A stretch of DNA of 64,000 nt from Bacteroidales bacterium (GCA_017522105.1 JAFXAA010000013.1:161804-225803); one strand, 5' to 3'; counted from the first letter of the stretch, positions 51,601 through 59,152 are shown. Notes: a model not told the origin generated them from the letters alone. Translations and numbers: made by a program.

Positions 51601-53716
51601 AGAAGCTGACCGAGCTGCCGGCGGCGCGGAAGGCTATGTAGCGGCCCGTGTCCGTGTAGTTCGTCAGGCGGCACTCCTTCAGCTCCCAGGTGTTCGTCGT
51701 GCTCACGCCGAAGCTCTCGATGGGGGTGAAGGTGGTGGTGTCGTTGGGGTCGCCCATGACGCCCACCGTCATGCGTGTTGTTGCCGCCGTGCTGCCGCTG
51801 CGCATCTGGAAGACCACCATCAGGTCGTCCACCTCGTCAAACTCAGGCGTCACAGCCCACTGTGTGCCCGACGATGTGGGATAGAAGTACAGGCTGTTTG
51901 GCGTGTTGGGGCCGGCGGTGCTGCTGGGGTAGGGATAGGTGGTGCTGGTGGTGAAGCTGTATTTTGTCCAGCAGGGGTTGATGGACTCGGTGGAGCCGGT
52001 GGCATAGCTCTCGAAGGTCTCCACGTAGGGAAGGCCGTCGGTGTGCGTGATGACGCCGCAGGCCGTGAAGGTGCTGGTGCTGATGGAGAAGCTCGTGTCG
52101 TCGCCGCAGACGGCTGCCACGACGAAGGTGTAGCCCGTGCCGGCGCTCAGGTTGTCGAAGGTATAGGTGGTGTCGCTGACATCCTGCCACTCGCCGTTGT
52201 TGGCGCGCACAATGTAGGCGCTGGCATCGCCGCTCCAGTTGAGGGTGACGCTGGTCTCGGTGGTCAGTGCGGTGTCGACGGTCAGGGCTGTGGGGGCCGA
52301 GCAGTTGATGACGCTGACGCTGATGTTGTCAATGGCTGCTGGGGGCTGTTCGCCCATGCTGCCGTCGTTGTGCCAGTAGAAGACCAGGTAGTAGGTGCCC
52401 GCCGTGGCGCCTATGAGGGGTATCTGCACGGTCTGCCATGTGCTGCTGCCGTTGAGGAGTCCGCTGACATTCTGCCAGCCCGTGGTGCTCACCGACGAGC
52501 CGTCGAAGTTGGCGCTGCCGGGGGCTATGTAGGCGTAGAGGTAGTCGTAGGAGCTCTCGCCGACACCCTTCCAGTCGAAGCTCAGGGCGTAGTCGCCGTC
52601 GTCGGCCAGGGAGAAGGCGCGGTAGGCATATACATCGCACGAGTAGCTGATGTTGTAGCTGTTGGAGGTGCCGTTGTTGTCGCTGATGTAGAGCGAGCGG
52701 CTGCCACCGTTGTTGGTGGCCGAGCCGATGAACCACTTGTTGGTGGCCGAGCCGTTGAACACAGCCCAGCCAGTGTCCTCGTCGGCCTCGAAGCCGCAGG
52801 TGTAGGGCAGCTCGCTGACGGGGTCGACGCGCAGGGTGCGTGCCTGGATGGTGCGCATGGAGGCGAGGTCGCCGCTGCCGCAGTCGGCCTGCACGCCGAT
52901 GGTGTAGGTGGTGTTGGCCGTGAGGCCGCTGAAGGTGTAGGAGGTGTCGGTGGTGGTGCCGTCGAGGGTGGTGTCGTTGCCGTTGATGAGGTAGACGTTG
53001 TAGCTGGCGCCGCTGTTGTTGGTGTCAAGCCAGCTGACGGTCAGCTCCGTTGTGCTGACGGTGCCCGTGACGGCGAGGCTCTTCACAGCATAGCAGCTGA
53101 GATCCGCTTGGGTAATCTCAAGCTGGATGTTGCCATAGTAGTCACGTGTGGTTTTACTGCCGCTGTAAGACCCGATATTGTAAGGATCGGGGTTTGTGCC
53201 GTCGCTATAGAAGCTTATGCACGCAGAGGTTGCGCTGGTATAGGTGAAGTTGCGTGTAGAATAGCCGGCAGTGGATTCGTGCATGGCAACCATCAGGTTG
53301 CTGCTCCCGTCATAGTAGAACGGGTTGTCCAGCTCGATTGTAACCCAGCCGGTGTAGCTGGCCGGGATTGTCCACGAACCGCTGTACACCAAGTCGGATG
53401 TGGTGACAGCCTCATAGTCCGTGTTCGACGAAAACGAGGTCCTGCTGACATTCTTCATGTACAGAGCAATGGTGTTGGTCTGTGCGGAGGAATAGCTCTG
53501 TCCCAAATGGAAACTGATGGAGGTGATGGTTCCTGCCATGTTTATGGCGGCGGCGGGGTAAACCATCTCCGTAAAGGAGTAACCATAGAGAGAGTTGAAC
53601 GGCGTGTAGTAGTTGGTAGACGTACCTGTGCCGATTGTCACTGTCTCTTGTCCACTGGTCGCCCATGGCACTGCCAGACATGCCATTAGCAACACACTTC
53701 GTAGAAACTTTTTCAT
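45683..53716 (-). CDS. Giant type IX secreted protein with repeated FnIII and anchor-J (MAM-like) modules
   Basis: 2,677 residues. Signal peptide (MKKFLRSVLLMACLAVPWAT), an N-terminal beta domain, then about nine rounds of an FnIII module (e.g. LTSTTVDVVIHDSNQVNNYR) followed by a jelly-roll anchor-J module opening with LPW(T/S)E(N/D)F(D/E)SY. Near the end come an InlB-type repeat (TVSVSSADATMGTASCTPSG) and a type A sorting tail (VSLFPNPATSTFTVSA ... KGTYFVRIVGE). It is thus exported across the outer membrane and attached to the surface, probably as an adhesin or glycan binder. It is transcribed alone, with a promoter at 53889-53920 and a long leader. Large open frames on the plus strand in this interval are shadows of the repeats. 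Confidence 0.9.
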   Translation of the reverse strand: MKKFLRSVLLMACLAVPWATSGQETVTIGTGTSTNYYTPFNSLYGYSFTEMVYPAAAINMAGTITSISFHLGQSYSSAQTNTIALYMKNVSRTSFSSNTDYEAVTTSDLVYSGSWTIPASYTGWVTIELDNPFYYDGSSNLMVAMHESTAGYSTRNFTYTSATSACISFYSDGTNPDPYNIGSYSGSKTTRDYYGNIQLEITQADLSCYAVKSLAVTGTVSTTELTVSWLDTNNSGASYNVYLINGNDTTLDGTTTDTSYTFSGLTANTTYTIGVQADCGSGDLASMRTIQARTLRVDPVSELPYTCGFEADEDTGWAVFNGSATNKWFIGSATNNGGSRSLYISDNNGTSNSYNISYSCDVYAYRAFSLADDGDYALSFDWKGVGESSYDYLYAYIAPGSANFDGSSVSTTGWQNVSGLLNGSSTWQTVQIPLIGATAGTYYLVFYWHNDGSMGEQPPAAIDNISVSVINCSAPTALTVDTALTTETSVTLNWSGDASAYIVRANNGEWQDVSDTTYTFDNLSAGTGYTFVVAAVCGDDTSFSISTSTFTACGVITHTDGLPYVETFESYATGSTESINPCWTKYSFTTSTTYPYPSSTAGPNTPNSLYFYPTSSGTQWAVTPEFDEVDDLMVVFQMRSGSTAATTRMTVGVMGDPNDTTTFTPIESFGVSTTNTWELKECRLTNYTDTGRYIAFRAAGSSVSFYIDDITVMLAPNCERAQGVSVANLTSTTVDVVIHDSNQVNNYRIDVSGDSTFSVTASDTIYTLEDLQPNAQYTVTVVALCDDGNETSPVVTRFHTPCLPYATEDLPFMENFDSYTGGTSSSATTVFNPDCWTVIDRYGTYYPYVSTSQHNSGSNSLYIYTSSSKMTHISMPAFEEDLENLELSFSVRVATSGYGVEVGVMSNPNDTSTFVPVDTCAPSATGTWEDFVIHFPGHTTGFIAFRNLNASAGTRTTYIDDINVHMAPTCERIEGFTVNNVTAYTADIHIDDPSTEGNYVIVASSATDTVTETATDTVYTISGLQPYTVYTFTVYTLCSDGSTTAPRVSPPYRTACAPIQQLPWTEDFDSYSSYYTSSGSMPGGMIPCWEFLPSVSGDYMQFINQSSSYSHNYELGTQGYSLKFYPNSNTSQAVVVMPGFEEEIGNLQLAFWTRPEGTGSSPGSLSVGYVTNATDRSSFVALETYSYSEFNGAYRQMIVTFPADAPEGSRIAFRHNTASSNWYWFIDDIYVSLAPSCARAQGIRAENIGATEADIIILDSNHVDNYTVTIVSGNDTVSEDVTDTILSLNNLTPNTLYSVSMVSVCDDGNTTYPFEMTFKTLCEGIEHDSLPWTENFNSYTGNTSSDESNRMAPDCWTILDRYGSNYPYYNNSSTYSPNGGNCVYSYTSNTIKPVMVLPPFQDTPDQLMLSFDLYVSGSGNTVEVGIITNPNDATTFVPVTSFAPTTYSVWQHYEATFAGQTEGLIALRHTSGTVYIDNMVVDELPSCVAPSSVTVTDIDSANATITIADANNTGHYMLYIGTTDSVELFDNTYTFDTLTPGTDYTVSVRTICADGSMTDAAVASFRTDCAFITVLPWTEGFEGYTATTDIQADLNCWNTVKGSSSKFYVINDAARVHGGSNSLRFNGYATTPLMAILPPFADDISTLELSFWALAENGTTAGVLRIGYVTDVTDSSTFVLTALLNGADHTTYTQENVTFAGAPEGARIAIQQVNGNNNYWWWIDDIDVHIAPICARPQGVTVSNITSTTADVTISDSTIVGSYMYILTDGTNSDTVTNISDTIISLTDLQPGTYYDINVAAVCSDGNPTAFVNTTFFTECAPIATLPWSENFEGWGTGNAGFHPCWSHFYTSGSYTYTDSYPYVRSGSAHSGTKYMYNYCYQGSSSQYYSVFYLPEFEADLNTLGVSFFLNPNSSSYASTVRVAVGVSDSATADTSTFTRLATISATQNAWEEFDADLSAYTGNGGRITFVVYGTSANYIYPYIDDITVDVLADCRRPSVVEAVNITNNEATISWVDATLAGSYNVTLYDATGAAIGSPVTVTDTFYTFTGLTNATTYTVGVSSNCTNEATRERTMSFTTANCALLTRADLPLVETFDSYTTGTTGTIDNCWNKFSLSGTSYYPYPSSSYYHGTTGNSMYFYPYGVNRANYLVLPGYDTVANLNLRFWMYRSNSYAQIEVGVMTDPNNANTFTPIQAFTPSATSTWEEVDVDLNGYTGIGHFVALRAYCVNTTTNYSIYVDDITLSTISVCPRPGSVSVSSVTLNSAVVTVNDPAEINNYRLWWGDSDSVDITTNTYTITGLSASSSYTVTVAAICPDGTLTNTRSTTFRTLCGDITYSSLPWFESFETYGSNVRDTAAALSCWSFIHPHGETTYTSNGYCYVTALHPVTGSYTLRFSGYAPTPLVAILPPFETDIANMKMTLYLRAENSNDYSGTSNSPGAIRVGYITDPTDSTTFVQTARFECTSGNYTNMTLDSATFAGAPAGARIAIEQVNNNTNYWWWIDDITVSLNQNVPVPQYTVSVSSADATMGTASCTPSGSVEAGTSVTATATPANNHVFTGWVDATGDTVSHDNPYTFTVTADITLVGTFRYDGVGIDEAEVSNVSLFPNPATSTFTVSATGMKEATVIDLNGRTVMTQRTADGTATFDVSTLAKGTYFVRIVGEQATAVRKLVVK

Positions 53717-53853
53717 AATGTTTTTTGTTTGTTAATAATGTTGTTTATGTTGTTTTTTGTTTTGCTTTTCCTCGTGCGTCTCGTCTTTTTCGCCTGTCGC
53801 CGGTGTCTGTGGGGTAGTGTTTAAAGTGTTGTAGTATATAGTGTTGCAGGTGT

Positions 53854-53880
53854 CCGCCCATGTGCGGGCGGCGTTTTTTT
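53854..53880 (+). terminator. Hairpin with T-run in the leader of the giant gene
   Basis: CCGCCC (53854-53859) and GGGCGG (53866-53871) form a stem; read on the plus strand a run of T follows (53874-53880), which would stop transcription coming from the left. On the minus strand it is a hairpin at the very start of the giant mRNA. Confidence 0.55.
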
Positions 53881-53888
53881 CTTGGGGT

Positions 53889-53920
53889 CAAAGGTATGTA
53901 AAATCTCCGAAAGATGCAAA
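53889..53920 (-). promoter_or_regulatory. Promoter of the giant secreted protein gene
   Basis: Minus strand: TTTG (53920-53917), a 20-bp spacer and TACCTTTG (53896-53889). The leader is about 165 nt. Confidence 0.65.
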
Positions 53921-54039
53921 TTTTTAACATTTCTTCACGTTGGCAGTGTGGCCTCCCGCCGTTTTGTCCTGTGTGGCGGCAACAGGCTTGTTATGAGGAC
54001 AGTAGGTGCATGTGCCCAGCCTAACAGCCTGCAAACCAG

Positions 54040-54172
54040 AGTCCCTACGGCTCCCCTACGGCTGTTCTACGGTTGTTCTACGGTTGTTTAACGGTTGTTC
54101 TACGGTTTTAACCGTTGAACAGTCGTAGAACAACCGTAGAACAACCGTAGAACAGCCGTTGCGGATGCGTTG
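54040..54172. repeat. 11-nt modular repeat, locus 3 (large hairpin)
   Basis: Modules GTCCCTACGG and TACGGTTGTTC lead into a stem of about 50 bp: the left arm 54058-54107 pairs with 54110-54159, the outer 31 bp without mismatch. The left arm is almost the same as at 29.5 kb. The tail is GTTGCGGATGCG. Confidence 0.85.
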
Positions 54173-54202
54173 AGGCGCGAGGGGGGACGAACGGCGCGAT
54201 GG

Positions 54203-54760
54203 AACCCCGACGGGGTTCTGTGACAGGTATTTGGATATGGGATTGGCTATTGACATGCAACGCCTACGGCGTTTTTCGCTTGCACCGACGGTGCCACAGG
54301 GTGAGAACCCCGTCGGGGTTCCATGTCAATGGCATCGCGACAACCACACGCGGCAACACGAACCCCGGCGGGGTTCCATGTCAATAGCACAACGGAAAGA
54401 TACCGCAACAGCATGAACCCCATCGGGGTTCCATGTCAATAGCATCGCAACGACCATGCGCAACAACATGAACCCCGTCGGGGTTCCATGTCAATAGCAT
54501 CGCAACGACCATGCGCAACAACATGAACCCCGTCGGGGTTCCATGTCAATAGCATCGCAACGACCATGCGCGGCAATATGAACCCCGTCGGGGTTCCATG
54601 TCAATAGCATCGCAACGACCATGCGCAACAACATGAACCCCGTCGGGGTTCCATGTCAATAGTATCGCGACGATTATGCGCGGCAGCACGAACCCCGTCG
54701 GGGTTCCATGTCAATAACATCGCGACAACCACGCGCGGCAGCACGAACCCCGTCGGGGTT
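54203..54760. repeat. 55-bp tandem array with a 15-bp palindrome per unit
   Basis: The palindrome AACCCCGTCGGGGTT (or a one-base variant) begins at 54306, 54361, 54416, 54471, 54526, 54581, 54636, 54691 and 54746, always 55 bp apart, and once more at 54203 outside the register. Each unit continues with CCATGTCAATAGCATCGC-like sequence and a more variable GCAACGACCATGCGC part. There is no unique spacer, so it is not CRISPR. Flanks carry similar palindromes (GCACCGACGGTGC). It lies between nadK-linked genes and the giant gene. Confidence 0.95.
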
Positions 54761-54779
54761 CAATGGATGTGGTGGGGTG

Positions 54780-55310
54780 TCAGCGGCGGTAGATGAACCA
54801 CATGAGCCAGACGCCGATGCCCACGATGCCGAGGAGGCCGAGCAGGGGGTGGAGGAGCATGAGCAGCATGGCGCCGCAGAGGAGGTTGACGGTGCGCGTG
54901 GCCAGGCGCTTGTCCGCCGGCAGGGCCTGCATGCGTTCGTTGTAGGCGGCGCGCTGGCGGCGCCACCAGGAGCCTATGCGCTCTGTGAGGCGCTGGCCGT
55001 GGCCCACGCGGCGGCCGCTGTCGTCCACGGTTTCGGCGTGGGTGGTGGGCATGGGGCGCACCCGCACCTTGATGGTTTTGGAGTAGCTCTTGCCGCCGAC
55101 CCAAGCGGTGACGGTGAGGCGTGTCCTGCCTTTGGAGCGGTTGAGGCGGAAGCGTTTGCTGCCTGTGAGGTCAAGGGCTATGGGGGTGGCGCGGAAGCCG
55201 TTGTCGATGGTCAGTTCCACGCGCTCGGCGGCGCTGCAGTCCCAGCTGACGGTTATTATTTCGCCCTCGTCGAGGGTGGTGCGGTCGGTGGTGAAGGTCA
55301 TCTTTTCCAT
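54780..55310 (-). CDS. Small membrane protein with an N-terminal Ig-like domain
   Basis: 176 residues. An N-terminal beta-sandwich-like part of about 90 residues (IITVSWDCSAAERVELTIDN, GRTRLTVTAWVGGKSYSKTI), a basic linker with SWWRRQRAAYNERMQALPAD, and two hydrophobic helices at the end (TVNLLCGAMLLMLLHPLLGL, IVGIGVWLMWFIYRR). No family recognised. The true start may be the Met at 55301. It follows nadK by 37 bp on the same strand and could belong to the same operon. Confidence 0.72.
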   Translation of the reverse strand: MEKMTFTTDRTTLDEGEIITVSWDCSAAERVELTIDNGFRATPIALDLTGSKRFRLNRSKGRTRLTVTAWVGGKSYSKTIKVRVRPMPTTHAETVDDSGRRVGHGQRLTERIGSWWRRQRAAYNERMQALPADKRLATRTVNLLCGAMLLMLLHPLLGLLGIVGIGVWLMWFIYRR

Positions 55311-55347
55311 ACTTTGCCGTGCTGCAAAATGTGTGCCAAAGGGACGG

Positions 55348-56142
55348 TCAGTTGCCCCAGGAGAGTTTGTCGCGTATGGCGGAGAAGAAGCTCTGCGAGC
55401 CTGTGCGCACGAGGCGTATGGTGAATGGGGCGCGTCGCAGGGTGAGGCGCGAGGGGCCTTGGCAGGCTGTGCGTCGCGAGTCGACGCCGAGGGTGTAGCG
55501 GTCGGCGGCCTCTACGCGCAGCTCCACGGTGGCGCTGTCGGGCACTATGATGGGGCGCAGGGTGAGGGTGTGGGCTGAGACGGGTGTGATGGCCAGGCAA
55601 CGCGAGTCGGGGGTCAGGATGGGGCCTCCGCAGGAGAGGGAGTAGGCTGTGGAGCCTGTGGGTGTGGCCACGATGACGCCGTCGCCGGCGTAGGTGGCCA
55701 CGTAGTCGCCGTCCACGCGCACCTCAGTGCGCAGCAGCGAGGCGCTCTCGCTGCGGTGCAGGAAGACCTCGTTGAGGGCGTAGGAGGCGCCGTCCTGCAC
55801 TTCGAGGAGGGTGCGTTCTTCGAGGGTGTAGCGCCCTTGCAGCAGGTCGTCCACGAGGGTGGCGGCGTCCTCTTTGCCGGCGGCGGTGAGGAAGCCCAGG
55901 TGGCCGAAGTTGATGCCCAGGATGGGCGGGAAGGCCGCCGGCGTGCTGCTGTGGACGAACTGCACCGACGAGAGGAGGGTGCCGTCGCCCCCTATGCTCA
56001 GGAGCAGGTCGCAGCCGTCGACGCTGTCGCCGTCGGCCACTTGGCGGGTCTCCACGCCGTGGCTGTGGAGGGTCTCGACGAGGGCTGCCAGGTAGGGGCG
56101 TGCGCTGTCGTCGATGTGGCGTATGTAGAGTGCTGTCTTCAT
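55348..56142 (-). CDS. nadK: NAD kinase
   Basis: 264 residues. Phosphorylates NAD to NADP. Motifs: LLLSIGGDGTLLSSVQFV (GGDGT), LGINFGHLGFLTAAGKED, LNEVFLHRSESASLL and VIVATPTGSTAYSLSCGGPI. ATG 56142 overlaps the stop of the CHU_C protein gene (ATGA). The open frame continues further upstream but only within that gene. Part of the minus-strand operon from DUF4290. Confidence 0.95.
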   Translation of the reverse strand: MKTALYIRHIDDSARPYLAALVETLHSHGVETRQVADGDSVDGCDLLLSIGGDGTLLSSVQFVHSSTPAAFPPILGINFGHLGFLTAAGKEDAATLVDDLLQGRYTLEERTLLEVQDGASYALNEVFLHRSESASLLRTEVRVDGDYVATYAGDGVIVATPTGSTAYSLSCGGPILTPDSRCLAITPVSAHTLTLRPIIVPDSATVELRVEAADRYTLGVDSRRTACQGPSRLTLRRAPFTIRLVRTGSQSFFSAIRDKLSWGN

Positions 56143-57329
56143 TTGATAACTGTTACTGTACCTGTATGTGTTCTCACGCGGTTGTCGATGTAGCGTGCGC
56201 GGAGGGTGTAGGCGTAGGCGCCCTGCGGGGTGTCGGCGTCGGGGCGCCAGCCCTGGGCGGGGTCGGTGGTGCGGAAGACCAGGAGGCCGCTGCGGTCGTA
56301 GACGCTGAGTTCGTAGAGGTCGCCGTTGAGGCCGCTGAGGATGGGCAGGAAGGTGCCGTTGGCGTCGTCGCCGGCCACCACGGCGTTGGGCAGCCACCAC
56401 TGCACCGGCGGCGGCTCGGGGAGCACGGCGCAGCGGGCCGCGCTGTAGCGCGGGTTGAGGCCGCAGCCGTCGACCACCGAGAGCTGGTAGCAGTGCAGCG
56501 AGTCGCGGAAGGGCTGCAGGTCGCGGTCGGTGTAGGTGTAGGCCGGGGTGTGGGGGCTGAAGGAGGCTATGGGGTTCCAGGGGCTGCCGTCGATGCTGCG
56601 CCACAGGGTGTAGCGCCCGCCGTGGAAGGCGGTGTCCACGGGCATGTGCACCAGCACGAGGCTGTGCAGGCTGTCGGCCCGGACGCTGTCTATGCGCACC
56701 CATGCCGCGCTGTCCACGGTGCCGCGTTCCACGCTGACGGTGTTCGAGGTGCTGACGAGGCGGCGGTCTTTGCCCACGGCCTGCACCCTGAGGTGTACGC
56801 GTGTGGCCCATTCGGGCATGACGAAGCTGTAGGCCAGGGGGCCTGCGCTGTCGGTGGTGTAGAGTTCGGCGAAGGCGTCCTGCTGGGGCTCCATGCGTGC
56901 CGTCAGGCTGTAGTGCTCCACGCCGCCGGGCATGCCGGTGTAGGGGGTCCAGCTGACGCTCACCGTGGTGTCGCAGCGCGGTATGTCGGCGCTGACCACT
57001 ATGTTGCCGAAGTGGGGCGTCAGGGCGCTGGGGTTGTAGAGGCTGTCGAAGACGTGCAGGCGGTAGAGGTGGCGCTCGGTGGCGCTGTGGTCGCGGCATG
57101 TGAGGGTGGTGTCGTAGCGGCCGTGGATGACGGCGTAGGGGCGGCAGGTGTCGCCGGTGCAGATGTTGTAGCCAGCGGCGCGCTCGTCGGGCGAGGGGCT
57201 CCAGCGGAGCACTATGTGCTGCGAGTCGTCAACCGTGGCCACCCAGCGCTCGCAGAGCCTCAGGGGTGCCTGCGCCGCCGCGGTGAGGGGCGCCAGCAGG
57301 GGCAGCAGTATGAGCAGGAGGCGCCGCAT
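56139..57329 (-). CDS. Type IX secreted protein with FnIII modules and a type B (CHU_C) tail
   Basis: 396 residues. Signal peptide (LLLILLPLLAPLTAAAQA), FnIII-like modules (VLRWSPSPDERAAGYNICTG, VSVSWTPYTGMPGGVEHYSL) and a gliding-motility-associated C-terminal domain (WLPNAVVAGDDANGTFLPIL, ELSVYDRSGLLVFRTTD, PQGAYAYTLRARY) that serves as a type B sorting signal for T9SS. Likely surface exposed or secreted. It sits, by ATGA overlaps on both sides, between an ABC exporter and nadK, which is an unusual place for a surface protein. Confidence 0.88.
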   Translation of the reverse strand: MRRLLLILLPLLAPLTAAAQAPLRLCERWVATVDDSQHIVLRWSPSPDERAAGYNICTGDTCRPYAVIHGRYDTTLTCRDHSATERHLYRLHVFDSLYNPSALTPHFGNIVVSADIPRCDTTVSVSWTPYTGMPGGVEHYSLTARMEPQQDAFAELYTTDSAGPLAYSFVMPEWATRVHLRVQAVGKDRRLVSTSNTVSVERGTVDSAAWVRIDSVRADSLHSLVLVHMPVDTAFHGGRYTLWRSIDGSPWNPIASFSPHTPAYTYTDRDLQPFRDSLHCYQLSVVDGCGLNPRYSAARCAVLPEPPPVQWWLPNAVVAGDDANGTFLPILSGLNGDLYELSVYDRSGLLVFRTTDPAQGWRPDADTPQGAYAYTLRARYIDNRVRTHTGTVTVIK

Positions 57330-59152
57330 CAGTCGAGGGACTGTAGGAGAATCATCTGTTTGTAGCGCCCGCCGAGGGCCATGAGTTGCTCGTGGGTGCC
57401 TTGTTCTACGATGCGGCCGTGGTCGAGCACCGCTATGTTGTCGGCCCCTGCCACGGTGGAGAGGCGATGGGCGATGACTATGGCTGTGCGCCCGCGCAGC
57501 ACCTCGGCCAGGGTGGCCTGTAGCAGGTGTTCGCTCTCGGTGTCGAGGGCCGAGGTGGCCTCGTCGAGGATCAGCAGCTCCGGCTCGCGCAGCAGGGCGC
57601 GGGCGATGCTGATGCGCTGGCGCTGGCCGCCGCTGAGCATGCCGCCGCCTTCGCCGATGACGGTCTGGTAGCCTTCGGGCATGGCGCTGATGAACTCGTG
57701 GGCCTGCGCCGCCCTGGCGGCGGCGGTGATGTCGTCCATCGTGGCTCCGGGGCGCCCGAAGGCTATGTTGGCGGCCACGGTGTCGTTGAAGAGCAGTGTG
57801 TCCTGCGCCACGACGCCTATGCGCGAGCGCAGTTCTTTCAGCGGCAGGGCGTCGATGGGCGTGCCGTCGAGCATTATCTCGCCGTCGCGGCATTCGTAGA
57901 AGCGGCACAGCAGGTCGGCGATGGTGCTCTTGCCGCTGCCCGAGGCTCCCACGAGGGCCAGGGTGGTGCCGCGGGGCACACGCAGGTTGATGTCGTGCAG
58001 CACCGGCACCCCTTCGTTGTAGCTGAAGTTGACGTGCCGCAGCTCCACAGCGGTCCCGCAGCTGTCAGTGTTCCCTGTCCTCCGCTCCCCGTTCTCCACT
58101 CTCCGCTTTCCACTCTCCACATCCCGCTCCTCCTCTTCGCCGAGGAAGTCTTCTATGCGGTCGGCGCAGGCGCGTCCCTTGCGCATCTGCGAGAGGGCTG
58201 TGGTGAGGTCTTTGGCCGGGGGGATCATGAGCACGAAGAGCATCACGTAGCTGATGAAGAGGTCGGCGGTGAGGCCGTTGTCGCCGTTCATGACGAGCCA
58301 CGAGCCGAAGAGCAGGATGCCTATGACGATGACGCTGCCGAGGAACTCGCTCACCGGCGAAGCGGCGTCGATGCGGCGGTACATGGCGTTGCGGCGGCGC
58401 GTGTAGTCGCGGTTGTACTGGCGGAAGCGCCGGTTGGAGAAGTCTATGGCGTTGTAGCTCTTGATGACCTTCAGGCCGCCCATGGTCTCGTCGGTGAGCG
58501 AGATGAGGCGCGAGTTCATCTCCTGCACCACCTGCGAGTTGCGCTTCAGCCGTCGCGCAATGCCTGCCACCACCACCGCCACCAGAGGCAGCATCAGCAG
58601 AACGAAGAGGGTGAGCTTGACGTTGAGGTAGACGAGCATGGCCATGTACAGCACCATGCTGATGATGGACGACAGGAGCGACTGCAGCGAGCCGAGGACG
58701 CTCTCCTCGTACTCCACCATGTCGCTGCTGAAGCGCGCCATGACGTCGCCCTTGCGGGCCCGGTCGTGGTAGCTCAGCGGCAGGTGCATGGCTTTGCGGA
58801 ACAGCTTGTTGCGCAGGTCGCGCACCACGCTGGCGCGCACCACGGCTATCTGCACGGCGGCGAGGTAGCCGAAGACGTTCTTCAGGCTGTAGAGCACGAA
58901 GATGATGACGGAGAAGAGTATCAGCGCTTCTTTGCGCCCGAAGCCTATCAGCCAGCCGTAGAGGCCGTCGAGGGCTTGCGCCACGAGGTTGACGGACGGC
59001 ATGCCCGCCTCGCCCTCGCCGAAGAGTATCTTGAGGAAGTCCGCGACGCTCAGCGCCGTACACATGGTGAACACGACGCTCAGCACTACCAGCAGCGTGT
59101 ACAGCGCCATGCGTGGGCTGTAGGGCTTCAGGTTGCGGAGCGTAAAGTTCAT
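57329..59152 (-). CDS. ABC exporter, fused membrane and ATPase domains (MsbA-like)
   Basis: 607 residues. Six-helix membrane domain (about 1-320) followed by an ATPase domain with LVGASGSGKSTIADLLCRFY (Walker A), LSGGQRQRISIARALLREPE (signature) and LILDEATSALDTESEHLL (Walker B). Half-transporter that works as a dimer; lipid or lipid-A export is the usual role of the closest family. The linker between domains contains DVESGKRRVENGERRTGN, encoded by a purine-rich simple repeat, which looks like an in-frame insertion. ATGA overlaps with both neighbours. Confidence 0.9.
   Translation of the reverse strand: MNFTLRNLKPYSPRMALYTLLVVLSVVFTMCTALSVADFLKILFGEGEAGMPSVNLVAQALDGLYGWLIGFGRKEALILFSVIIFVLYSLKNVFGYLAAVQIAVVRASVVRDLRNKLFRKAMHLPLSYHDRARKGDVMARFSSDMVEYEESVLGSLQSLLSSIISMVLYMAMLVYLNVKLTLFVLLMLPLVAVVVAGIARRLKRNSQVVQEMNSRLISLTDETMGGLKVIKSYNAIDFSNRRFRQYNRDYTRRRNAMYRRIDAASPVSEFLGSVIVIGILLFGSWLVMNGDNGLTADLFISYVMLFVLMIPPAKDLTTALSQMRKGRACADRIEDFLGEEEERDVESGKRRVENGERRTGNTDSCGTAVELRHVNFSYNEGVPVLHDINLRVPRGTTLALVGASGSGKSTIADLLCRFYECRDGEIMLDGTPIDALPLKELRSRIGVVAQDTLLFNDTVAANIAFGRPGATMDDITAAARAAQAHEFISAMPEGYQTVIGEGGGMLSGGQRQRISIARALLREPELLILDEATSALDTESEHLLQATLAEVLRGRTAIVIAHRLSTVAGADNIAVLDHGRIVEQGTHEQLMALGGRYKQMILLQSLD

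Noticed and set aside
49310-53689. 1,459-residue open frame on the plus strand (and another at 47054-48769)
   Set aside because: Both lie antisense to the giant FnIII gene, have Gly/Val/Ala/His-biased composition and no domain; they are shadows of its repeated codons.
54203-54760. CRISPR array
   Set aside because: Units are 55 bp with conserved sequence throughout; there are no unique spacers and no cas genes in the window.
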